Part shown: one piece after another, positions 24,484 through 34,584 of the stretch
Position numbering within the stretch: the first letter of the stretch is position 1
How the letters are laid out: each line of letters starts with the position of its first letter
Assembly: GCA_036186865.1 (NCBI GenBank)
Contig: AP025040.1
Span: forward strand, 36,075,425 to 36,139,424
Reading direction: 5' to 3'
DNA: 64,000 bases
Source of the DNA: Eustoma russellianum
Lineage: Eukaryota; Streptophyta; Magnoliopsida; Gentianales; Gentianaceae
Position numbers and translations under genes: made by a program
Notes under the pieces: model-generated
Databases searched by the model: none
What the model saw: only the letters and a program-made list of their open reading frames with translations
What the model was told of the DNA's origin: nothing

Positions 24484-24797
24484 AACCCTCTCTACTCCTT
24501 GTTTTATGACGATTATGTTTTGAACGTAAGAATGATCGAAATTGGTTTTCATCCAATCATGTTGCATTACATTTGCATATTCATACGCGATGCATATAAT
24601 TGTGAGTAGAATGCTTAGCCTATTGTCACTTAAGTTACGATTATGTTACCATTGCGGCTATTGGGTTGAGAGTCAGGTATGTCGAAAAAGTTGAGGTTCT
24701 TGCGATTTGGTTCTTGTGTACAGTTTCTATTTAATTCATGATTGTTTATGGTATACTTGCTGGTGACTTTGTCACTCACCCTTTTATTCTTCCCCCA

Positions 24798-24857
24798 GAG
24801 CCTGCAGGGAATGGTGTAGAGTGGATTGATGATGAGCCTCGAGTTCCATATCCTTAG
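24798..24857 (+). CDS. putative LTR-encoded terminal exon, F2 copy
   Basis: After TTCTTCCCCCAG the frame reads EPAGNGVEWIDDEPRVPYP and TAG. This copy has the strongest acceptor: a pyrimidine tract and CAG, with CACTCAC about 20-25 nt upstream as a possible branch region. Peptide and stop position match F1, with changes nearly all silent. There is no upstream start codon in frame close by. The function is unknown. Confidence 0.5.
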   Translation, partial: EPAGNGVEWIDDEPRVPYP

Positions 24858-25194
24858 ACAAGAGAGCGAATTGCAGCTTAAGGACTTATATGCTGGCTTA
24901 TGTTTTGTGGACTTATTTTGGGGACATTGATTTTGGATTTGTCTTTATTTTGTGAACTTGGTTGTAAACTCTATGTCAGATTCGGAAATGTTTTCTTTGA
25001 AGGTTTTTATTCTGCCTATATTTTGCTTACTTGTTAAGATGGTGACATTGTTGTCCATGACTTTGGGATGGACTGTGACATGTTATGCATTGCTGGTACT
25101 TTCCGTAGTGAAGTACGGCTGGTGCACCATACATGGGCAGGCCGAGTACGAGGCGCTACATTTGGGGGATGAGCCACTTGAAAAATGGGACATA

Positions 25195-26400
25195 GAAAAT
25201 AAACTTTACAGGATTTGCTCCAGCCATGTAGGGGGGTTGAATAGTGAGATCCGAAGCATTGGTTTTTAAAAATGTTTATTGATCAATACTCGCTTCTGAA
25301 AACATATTATGTTTTTAGACCTCGTTTTTGAATAATTAACTAAATAGGTTCTAGACCTCCAAAGTTCATGAAATTTTGTCACACTGTACTTTAAGATGTT
25401 ATCTATATGTCATGAAAATTCGAGATCAAATTCACAGCCTAAAGCCCTGAAAATTTTTTTTTGATTGAACCCTGTCAATCAATGAAAAACTTTACCTTAT
25501 AGTGAAAAATTAATTCCCAACTAATGACAACTCCAAATAATCTGAAATATTGATGAGATGTCACTTATGATGTCTAGTTTAATATGATGTAGCATTTTTG
25601 CAAAATTCCTTTGTCAAGTATGTCAACTACGTTGATGTTCTCAACCTCTGCCAATCTGAAAATGAGATTGCAGTAGTCTCAGAACTTTGAACGTTTGGAT
25701 GTCTTATACTCATCCAAATTCGATGAAACTTGTCTTAAATTAAATCTAAGACCTTTATCTATGTATTAGTAAAATTTGGTAACTTTCAAAAATGGTTTGC
25801 TATTTTTCTCAGCTATTTTGAATACGTCGCAAAAATAGTACTGAAAGCAAAAGTGCGGAAAAGTAATGACATATAGATTTTTGTACTGGTTCGGTCAATG
25901 TGACCTACTCCAGTCTTCGAGGACACCTTCCTCGGTATTCACTAATCACCAAAGTCACATTAGAACAAGGGTGACTAGAGTTATACAACAACAATCACCA
26001 AAATCACCACCACCTCACTAATGAAGGTATGATCACACCTTGATCAACCTTTTACAAGTATGGAACATATTATGGTGGTTTATATGAAGCCTATACCAAA
26101 TATAGAAAGTATGTTTGATAGGCTTAAGGCTTTGTGCAAGAAAAGAAGATAAGGATGAAGAGAATTCTTGCTTTTCACTTGATAGCTTGTCGAATGTGTG
26201 TCTTGTTATATTTGATCTTCCTCCTCCTTTTGTAAGGTGGTGCATGCCCCCTAGGGCTGAGAAAACTCTTGAAAATTTTCTTGAATGCTCTAGGAAGATA
26301 TCTTGCAAAGCCTTGTGGCATACCTTTGCTTATTTGGCGAGATATGATCGGACAAGTGATGTGTCTTCGCCTTGTTGTCACTCTATGATTGGGTCTTGAT
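25195..26400 (-). repeat. copia S-like LTR fragment
   Basis: Sequence near 25225-25245 (TAGGGGGGTTGAATAGTGAG) and 25885-25930 (TTCGGTCAATGTGACCTACTCCA) parallels 12436-12455 and 13108-13130 of the copia S LTR in the same orientation. Neither edge is defined and no PBS or pol sequence adjoins, so this is a separate, decayed LTR. Confidence 0.55.
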
Positions 26401-27491
26401 TAAGCCGGGTCTTCATTAAGCCACCTTGGCACTTAATATATCAAAAAATGAAAATAATTTAAGTTTTGAATGTCTTAATTCCCAATCAAGTATTGATGTG
26501 ATGTATTCTCATTTTTTTTGTAATGATTTGGCGTCTAGATATCCTCTCCAAAAATCGGCCATAATGCTAAAGATTTCAGCATTGTTTTTGAAATTTGAAA
26601 CATTCCCTTGTATATTTGATCTTCATAAATTTTTGAATTCTTTTATAGATCATTCTCCATTAATTATAGTGCAGGAAGCTCCACCTAGGCTCTATGTAAG
26701 AACAAATCAGCCGCCCACTTCATCACACTTGTGCTGAGATAATTTTTGAATTTTGAATGAGTAATAATGTAGCATCTTCATAAACATGGTAAACTTCAAT
26801 CACCATTGTAACTTGTCTTCTGAATACTCCAAGATAGGTCTCGAATGTGTAAAACTTGTCTAGGTACATGTCACAACATGTCCAAGACGTCCCCTTTTAG
26901 TATAGCGTTGAAATTTAAATTTTCGAATTCCGCCGATTGAGAGATTTTTCTCTAATTGATCACAAACCCTTCGGACATGTAAAATATTATATACACCATA
27001 CAGTATGTGTAAAAAAATGTATAACCTCAGCTACAAATAGTGTAGGAAATTCGGCCATGTGGATGTAACAATTTTGAATTGAATTTTCAAGAGAATAAGA
27101 AAAATGATGAATATTTGATATATGTATTTATGATACGACTTTGGTCTTGAATTTTTCATGTGGTGCACGAAATTTTGAGGTGCTTGGAGTGTATATTGGC
27201 TAGCCATCTTTGTATGGTAAGTTCATGTTGGTGACGGTTCAGTAGTCATTTGATGTGGCAATTTTCAGTTTACGAACTTTTGATGCGTCGATATATTTTT
27301 AGAAAATTGATGACTTGGAATATCTTGGATATGTATGTATACATAAAATGACGTGATGTGGTTGCTTGATTTTGATGATGTACGTTGATGATGTGTCTTT
27401 GAAATGCCGAGATAGAAGAATATAGCTTGACGTCTTGAGAAAAGATATATATACACATACATACATATATATACACACACTTACATATATA
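26401..27491. other. unassigned AT-rich DNA left of the LINE
   Basis: No coding signal above chance. The last 50 bases are TA/CA-rich and resemble the sequence on the other side of the LINE (50553-50640), as expected for a target-site duplication in a microsatellite. Confidence 0.5.
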
Positions 27492-27886
27492 TTTTTTTAG
27501 AAGAACGAGCGGTACCGTTTGGATTTTATTAATAAATACCCTCACTTCTGGCGGAGAAATACCGTGGTTACATTTATTGTGGGAGACTTTCCCATGGAAA
27601 AGAAAAAAAATGAACACATAAACCTGCATGAAGAATGAAATGGAAAGCTAACGCTAGTAGTAATAATGTATATAAATATATAGCGTCCTAGACTAATGTG
27701 TGGTGGCCGAATTTCCAAATTGTCTTGCTGCCATATTCGCCAACATGGACTGATCTGTGTATGTGTCAAATCAATCTCAGATAAGGAGCCATCGAACATC
27801 CGTGTATGACACACAAAAGAATAGGCAAACTTATCTAAGATTGAGAAATGTAAAGAATGAAAAAAATAAATCATAAACATACCGAT

Positions 27887-28251
27887 GTTGCCTGTATTCA
27901 AGCAGAATACAGGCAACCAGAAGACAAGATCGCTAGCCTCTCCCAAGAATGTGTGTAATACTGTGATTCTCGCAATGGATACTGCGAATAGATCCCCGAA
28001 TTTTGCTTGTATATGCCAAACAAAAGCCATTGTTAAAAGAGTGTAAAACCGGATCTGTAAGCTATAAAAAGTGGGCGATGAACATATTGACGTTGCCTGT
28101 ATTCAGACCGAATACAGGCAACCGTAGCAGTATACCGCCATAGATGAACATATGCCAGCATGAGAGTACAAGATATATACGGATGACAACAGCCAAAGAT
28201 GATAAAAGAGCGCATACTAACGTTGCCTGCACCCTGCATGGTACATGCAAC
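27887..28251 (-). repeat. three related hairpins near the LINE 3' end
   Basis: At 27887-27917 and 28092-28122, GTTGCCTGTATTC pairs perfectly with GAATACAGGCAAC over 13 bp, with different 5-nt loops (AAGCA, AGACC). At 28222-28251 a third copy pairs GTTGCCTGCACC with GGTACATGCAAC with two mismatches. Flanking sequence is also partly duplicated (GATGAACATA or similar before the hairpin). Confidence 0.8.
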
Positions 28252-28760
28252 CGATTGATGATTAAGCCAACCCATTAGGAGACATAGGGCTTCATAAGCA
28301 CAGATTAGGAAGACTAGCATCAACTCAATTGCTCCACGTACCTCACATGGCAATGCAGATAATGAAGCGTAAAAGGATAGACCCAACGCGGTAGAGCCAT
28401 GCTGAGACAATGTGTGTGCTGCATTATTTGCTTCTCGTGGGCAATATTGTAGCAATGAATTATTAATACACAAAAGGTATGTAGCACGTTGGAGGTCGCG
28501 ATGTAAGGAGCCGATGTATTGATCTGGAGATGCCAGACATTTAAGTAGTGGCCTACAATCCGTCTCAAGTATAAGGCGATCATACTCCTAGCATAGTATA
28601 ATAAAGCATATGCCAAAGCCAACAATTCTTCCCTTAAAGGTGACATAGCCGGTGAGGCAAAACTTAGTGCTGAAACAAATAGGTCTTGTGGATCTCGCAA
28701 TATAGCTCCCGCGGCAGCCTTGAAACGTCCAGCTGCTGCATCAACGTTACAATAACGCTA
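28033..28760 (-). pseudogene. LINE ORF2 RNase H-like region
   Basis: Minus-strand frames read AAAGAILRDPQDLFVSALSF, then SPLREELLALAYALLYYARS, which fits the plant LINE RNase H-like domain (conserved acidic residue in the REE-LA motif). A frame change follows, then CPREANNAAHTLSQHG, the (R)E.N.AAH.L(A/S) end motif. Stops and shifts break it. Confidence 0.75.
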
Positions 28761-28833
28761 CTAGTTGGTGGAAGCTCCCACCATATCACCCGCATACGCC
28801 GCGGCCACAATAGTGGCGAGAAATGCCTAGATA

Positions 28834-29260
28834 TTAAATGAGGGATTGATTGATAGAACTTACGTCCTTCTGTAACAACACACCAATTGTATATGTATGA
28901 ACGAGTCCGCTCAAACAATCGTCGATATAAAAATGTTCAACGCCAAAGCGAATGGATGTATATTCCTTCCAAATAGTCCAAACAACCACCGAAGGAGCAA
29001 TAACTTGTAATTGACCCCGCATGTGTAAGGCCGATAAGACACGCCACCAACGAAGCAAATGTGCATAGATAGTCGATTGTCGGGGCATGGGTCCAGCAAA
29101 AACTATAGACATCTCCTACCAAAGGGATCTTATAGGGGGACAGTGTAGAAATATATGATCCTGTGAATCAGACTGTATCCAACATAAAGCACACTGAGAA
29201 GGAAACACCGAAAGCTAAGAGTGTAAGTTATCCACCACCGGAAGCGATCTTGCCCATAAT
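28834..29260 (-). pseudogene. LINE ORF2 zinc-binding (zf-RVT-like) region
   Basis: The complement of 29130-29200 reads CALCWIQSDSQDHIFLHC, the C..C...H....C pattern found between RT and RNase H in plant LINEs. It is followed after a stop by MSIVFAGPMPRQS and IAPSVVVWTIWKEYTSIRFG, the usual W.IW.ER..R.F tail. Degraded. Confidence 0.75.
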
Positions 29261-29633
29261 TTCAATATAAATATCTTACAGCTAGGATCTGATCCTGAAC
29301 ACCAAGCATAACGAGACAAGGGTAGCGAAGAAGGTGTTGCGGTGAGCAAGGCATAGACCGATTTGATAGAAAATTGCCCTGAAGAATCTGCTATCCAGTT
29401 AATGCCATCTGGGGTCCATTCAACTCGCTAGGACATATAATCATGAATACTGTAGATATGCTTCAAAAATCCGGAAGCATAAATATATGCATTGATCTCA
29501 CGTCGGTGACCATACTTTGCCCGACTATAAACTGCCCAAAGTGAATTTGACTGCTAATATTTCCACCAAAGTAAACAATCATAAGCATGTTGCAATATCG
29601 ATAGGTTGCAAATACCTAATCCCCCTGCCTCTA

Positions 29634-30880
29634 TCAATTGACAAATGTTTTCCCAAGAAGCCAAGTGATGTCGATCATTCCAAAAAAAATTTTGACATCT
29701 TTTGATGTAATGAATTGATAACTCAGGAGACGGGAACTAACTATGATATGAGATGTCATAGAACACAAAACATGTCGAATAAGGATAAGATGGCCAGCCA
29801 TGGAAAGCAGCTTGGGAGACCATGCGTTCAATTTAGCATTAAAGTGATTAAGCAAGGAAACACAATATCGTGCTCTATTAATAACCTTATAAAGAAATGA
29901 TCCAAGATATTTTATTGGTAGAGAGGCTAACCTCATACCTTAAACATGTGAGACTCGCAGACCAGAAACTCCTGTCCCAGCGACCACCTAACTTTTATGA
30001 TAATTAACCATCTGGCCAGAAGCATGTTAATAAGATTCCAAAAACAGGTTAAATCGTTGTAGGTTCCCAACTGAGCCATTCAAAAAGACAACCAAATCAT
30101 CAGCAAAACCCAAATGAGAAATTTGAGGAATCCTACTAGCCTGAAATCCATTGATATGCCCTGTTGGCATCAGTGATTCGATGCCTCGGGAAAAGCCTTC
30201 GGATGCTTAGATAAACAGCAGGGAGCTAAAGGATCCCCTTGCTTGACTCCACGACCCACTAGAAAAAAACCCACAAGCTTACCATTGATCAATATTGAAC
30301 ATCTTGTAGCCAAAAGATTATTGAGCAAAATGCGTACCAAACGAGAATTGAACCCCATTTTTGTTAAAATCTTTCCGAGATAAATCCAACACACTTGATC
30401 AAATGCCTTGGCCATTTCGAGCTTAATAATAACATGGCCTCCTCTCGATGGTCGATCCAATACATGAACCATTTCTTATGCTAACAGAATTTGTTCTATG
30501 ATGCCATTTCCCTTCATAAAGCTAGACTGTTATGGAGAAATTAGTCGTGGAAGGAAAGAAGATAATCTCGTTGCCAGCAACTGTGTAATAAACTTAGAGA
30601 AAAAATTAGTTAAACAAATATGCCGACAATCCGCAAATGCTTCTGGATTTGTCACCTTAGGGAGAAGCGTAATAAGAGCCGATGCTACTGATCTAGGTGG
30701 TCGGATGCTGATAAAAAATTCCGACATTGCATTAAGAACATCCTGATGAATAACCGTCCCAAAAAGCCGATAAAGTGAACCTCGAAAACCATCTGGTCCA
30801 GCTGCACTAGAAGGGCTGAGGTTTCAGACTGCTTGCCTAACTTCCTGTAAAGTTGGAATGGCAGCCAGTTGAGCATTATC
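29634..30880 (-). pseudogene. LINE ORF2 reverse transcriptase
   Basis: From 30880 downward the minus strand reads AGPDGFRGSLYRLFG, then VASALITLLPKVTNPEAFAD, a stop near 30530, KLEMAKAFDQVCWIYLGKIL and GRGVKQGDPLAP. The catalytic FADD lies at 30108-30097. The thumb follows (LASLPIKYLGSFLY). These are the consecutive RT blocks of non-LTR elements. Several stops and shifts make it inactive. Confidence 0.9.
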
Positions 30881-32311
30881 AGTTAGTGTATGTGCCCTAG
30901 GCCATGATTTGGATATTTGTGTTATGCATAAAAGAGGTTTTATTATCATTATTGTTGGTTAGTATGTTACACAATTTTGATATATGTCCCTGATTCATTA
31001 TTGTTATGGAGATAAAATAATTTATAATCAGTATGAGTATTGATTTGATAATCATGAGATGATTATGTGTATGGTGATACGAATCAATCTCATAGATACT
31101 TGTTAGAGAACAGTGTATTGGATAGACCCATCATGAGATTGCTACATGGATTAGCGTCATAAGTAAATCTCATGATAGTCATGTTTTAATCCTTTGACTT
31201 GAGATTGTCATAGTTTCCAACATAAGGACCATTATATTTTGACACGATCAAACGTTATCCGTAACTGGATAATAATAAAGGTCATGATTGAATGTGATAG
31301 AAATTATGTAGAGGATATTGAACAATCAAAATAGAATTTGTCCCTCTCTTTTGAGAGAGATATCTTTGGGCCCCTCGATTAGTGAGACTGTGAAATGCAT
31401 GGCCGTGCTCAAATGAATTGATAGTGTGATCAATATCATTTGTTTTATCAGTCTACTTAGAGATCGAGTAATCATATGTTTGAACTATATAAGTATGACG
31501 CTGACCATGACTTATGTTCAAACTAGATATCGTGTGACAAAGGGATTAGTGCATGTACTATTATTAGGCTAGTTGGACTTTACTCGTATTAATTGGGTAG
31601 TTGTAATGCCTTGCTAGAAGCCAATTACGACTTGTTGGTTTAATAGAGATTTAATCAACTGCCAATTAATATTGGCCTATCGGGTCACACACAAGAATGC
31701 GTAAGGCTGATATTAATAATATTAATAATATTAATATTGGATATTAATTATTATTATTATTATCGTTTTAATATTAATAATATTAATATTGGATATTAAT
31801 TATTATTATTATTATTTTCGGTTTTTTGGTGATTATATATACATGTGTATTATCGGATAATAACAAGAGAATCCATATCTGATATGGATTTTGAATATCC
31901 TGATAGAATCCGTATCTGATATGGATTTTGATTGGCATCCACTAATCCGATTAGGACTCGGATTCTGATGTCTACGTATGTGCATATATACTTGTGTATC
32001 TCGTATACACAAGACACACGAAAAATACACAGAGTCATAAAAAAACCCTAGAGCCGTTTTTGTGAAAAACGAGTTCTTCAGCCACGCCGTTTGAAGAGCT
32101 AGCACTCCGGGCGGAAGCGTTCGTGTGGATACCGACCGAGGGTGTTCGTGATTTCGCACCTCTTCCATCTACAGACTTCGAATCTACGGAGGTAGTTTTT
32201 GATTTCTTTTGTCGAATTAAACGAACAACATGGATCCTTGGTAGGAAATCAGAGATCAAGTTTTGTTTTCCGCTGCGCGTTTTTGCAGTGATCTCGGTTG
32301 ATTTCCTAACA
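30881..32311 (+). repeat. outer 5' LTR of copia B (1431 bp)
   Basis: It starts AGTTAG (TGTTAG in the other LTR, first base changed) and ends CTAACA, a 6-bp terminal inverted repeat. It holds 26 bp (near 31854-31880) that are absent from 40315-41719. It is followed by TTATC and LINE sequence, not by a PBS, so it behaves as a solo LTR. Confidence 0.9.
31710..31825. repeat. TAA/TTA tandem block in copia B LTR
   Basis: Two near-identical units of about 65 bp, each with TAATATTAATATTGG then a TTA run, both able to fold. The same block is in the second LTR at about 41145-41255. Confidence 0.85.
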
Positions 32312-34477
32312 TTATCCTCCAGTAGAAGCAACTGTGGAATATACTACAAAATAGAATCATGCTGAATAATACGATGGATACTCTGACGACGGCGGCAATC
32401 TTTTACGGTCTGATGCTAATATTTGGTATTTGCATAACCTTCTTTTAACCATTTAACATTTGCCTTCTACTTCCAAAAAAGTAGTGCTCGATGTTGTTCA
32501 CTACGTAATAGAGCCATATTCCATGAGCATTCAGTTAGAGTACCTTCGGACGGTTATGCATCAAAATTCCTTTCACAAAGCGTAGCCCCAGTCTCCACTG
32601 CACTGACTACATCAAATATGTTACCAAATACATCCTTATTCCATCGCCTAAGATGATGCTTGTGTTGTCGAAGTTCATCACACAACCGCCACATTCTTCC
32701 CACTGTTGAGAAAGAATTCCAACTGTGACAAACGAAACTACCAAAATTAGGATGTTTAGACCATACGTCCAAGTACATAAATGAAGCAACTACTTTTGAA
32801 ACATCAGAGACACATCCAAGATAAAGAGGATAGTGATCCAAAGTTGTACGATTCAGGTGCTGATACTGAATTGCCGAGAATAAGTCCAAAAGGATTGTGA
32901 GCAGAGAAAACACTCCAATTGGCGCCAAACTCTCCCCAATCCTTGACCATCGCACCAAGTGAATTTGGAGCCCTGATAAGTAATCAGCTGCAGGCAGCAA
33001 TTTTCGACCCAATCATTAAAATCATATAGAGATCGAATGGAAGGGGTCGAGCGTCTCTTATGTTCATCAAGCGACAAAAATGTATTGAAATCACCTCCAA
33101 CAAGCCAAGGATCATAACATACACTACTAAATTGGAGAAGATCATCCCACAGTGGTCGACGAGCCACTACCGAATGTAAAGCATAGGCAAACTTACACCA
33201 AATTTTATCCCTCGATGGCAACAACTGAAAATGAAATGAGTGATTCTGTAGGTTTCTGTATTCATCTAACAGCTGAAAGATAGAGTCTTTCCAAAATACC
33301 AAAGTATGATCCTCACATACAGAGAAAGCATGGGAGAATCCAAGTTTAAGATGATATGGCACCAAGGAAGTTTGGCGCAGTTTGGGCTAAATAACAACAA
33401 GAATGTGAATTTGATAACGACGAAGCAAAGATAAAATATGATCTGAAGAAGTACGAATACCTCTAACATTCCACATGAGAATCTTCATTAAGGCAATATA
33501 TCAAAAGAGCATGAGAGGTGGGCTGCCTTGGAGCGAGTCAATCGCGAAGTACTTGGCAGGGGTTGCTTATGCTGCTGGGTCAATAATTTGGGCGTAATCC
33601 GAAAGCTGCGCTCTTCAGTATAATCAGCCAAAATTTCCGGTTGCGCATGATCAATATATGTAGCATGTACTTGTTCATTTATAAAATTATAAATTAGATC
33701 ATCAGAAGCCTCTGCTAATAATTGACGTTGGCGATGAGACACGTCAACTTCACCATCGGAATGTGACACTAACTCAGATAAAGCAGGCATATCATTAATC
33801 ATGGAGTCATCGATTTCTTGTAAGCGAGAGATGTCCTGTGTATAGGAAACTGACGGCGGGCGTGCCATTTTTGGAGACAATATAATGGAGTGTGGCGCAA
33901 CCTGTACCTCCAAACTATCCGTACTCAACTGATGTTTAGTTTGTGAATCTTGTTGCCGTTTTTTTGAGTACCCAACATTTAGGCTTTTCCTTATTCGAAC
34001 GATTTGTAATTTTAGGAACATGTGCCTCACCAGTCGGCTGGTCTTCTACGTGATCGTCCTTCAACAGGTGGAAGACTTATGGCCTAGACGAGAACCGTTG
34101 CTATAATACCTGGGCAAATCTTCGTAATCAACAGACTGAGAAATGCAACGCTTAGAAACCTGATTAAAAATACGAGCAGGGAGCTCCTGTGACACATCAA
34201 TTTCCAAAAACGAAAGAAGCATAGATGGCGAAGATTTTTGGCTGTGGCTGTATCTAATTTTATCGGCGTACCCAACATGCGTCCAATTTGAAATAACGCC
34301 TCACATTGATGGAAGTGTACTGGGACTCCCGGTAGAGAAACACAAACAGGAACAATCGAAACGTCAACTTTTGGGTCATAATCTGGACTCCATTTGGTAA
34401 CCCTCATACATTTGCCTGCTATAGTCCAACTTTGTCTGGCAGAGCAATGCCAATAATCCTACTCATGTGCAAAATGT
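32312..34477 (-). mobile_element. duplicated LINE segment (second copy of 41720-43885)
   Basis: It is nearly identical to 41720-43885; by eye only a handful of differences (for example the residues NFGSF against NFDSF and FDVV against FEVV in the endonuclease tail). It carries ORF2 from its start codon at 33488 to the copia site (endonuclease; stop early in the domain) and the 3' part of ORF1 (33488-34477). The right edge joins LTR sequence through a 3-bp TAA microhomology. Confidence 0.9.
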
Positions 34478-34570
34478 AAACGAACAACATGGATCCTTGG
34501 TAGGAAATCAGAGATCAAGTTTTGTTTTCCGCTGCGCGTTTTTGCAGTGATCTCGGTTGATTTCCTAACA
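34478..34570 (+). repeat. 93-bp LTR end fragment adjoining copia B PBS
   Basis: Matches the last 93 bp of both copia B LTRs (AACGAACAAC to CTAACA). It is the only LTR sequence next to the PBS, so the element lacks a complete adjacent 5' LTR and promoter. Confidence 0.92.
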
Positions 34571-34571
34571 G

Positions 34572-34584
34572 TGGTATCAGAGCC
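34572..34584 (+). other. primer-binding site of copia B
   Basis: TGGTATCAGAGCC, complementary to initiator-tRNA-Met, 1 nt after the LTR end. Confidence 0.92.

Larger units (their letters stand above)
23600..25160 (+). repeat. gypsy LTR fragment F2 (3' part, sense)
   Basis: It aligns with E2 from about 56940 to 58220: the AGCTTAAGAAACAAG block, dyad array, terminal exon and LTR end (GAGTACGAGGCGCTACA). It ends at 25160. The first about 2.5 kb of the LTR is missing. No internal element sequence follows, so it is a solo or truncated LTR. Confidence 0.75.
27492..30880 (-). mobile_element. L1-type LINE, 3' half
   Basis: The minus strand carries the RT, zinc-binding and RNase H-like parts of ORF2, then a 3' end with a short A-run (T at 27492-27498). 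It is interrupted at 30880 by copia B. Joining to 41720 across the insertion keeps the reading frame. Together with 41720-44295 and 50503-50552 the LINE is about 6 kb, a normal length for plant L1 elements. Confidence 0.9.

Noticed and set aside
25160..25200. TSD of a complete gypsy insertion between 14173 and 25160
   Set aside because: Flanks (GATTTTC and TTTGGG) do not match over 5 bp, and the LTRs at the two ends are in opposite orientation.
28062..28700. Several overlapping open frames read as separate genes
   Set aside because: They are alternative frames of the decayed LINE RNase H-like and 3' region.
32312..34477. A second, independent LINE insertion
   Set aside because: It is almost identical to 41720-43885, starts with the same TTATC and shares the same breakpoint with copia B, so it is a duplicate.
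30881..34570. A single long LTR that captured LINE sequence
   Set aside because: The 3' side lacks the 93-bp LTR end after the LINE segment and continues into more LINE; target duplications flank the short LTR instead.
34572..34584. tRNA genes at TGGTATCAGAGC motifs
   Set aside because: These are primer-binding sites next to LTR ends (also 17462, 58224, 12387); no cloverleaf sequence surrounds them.
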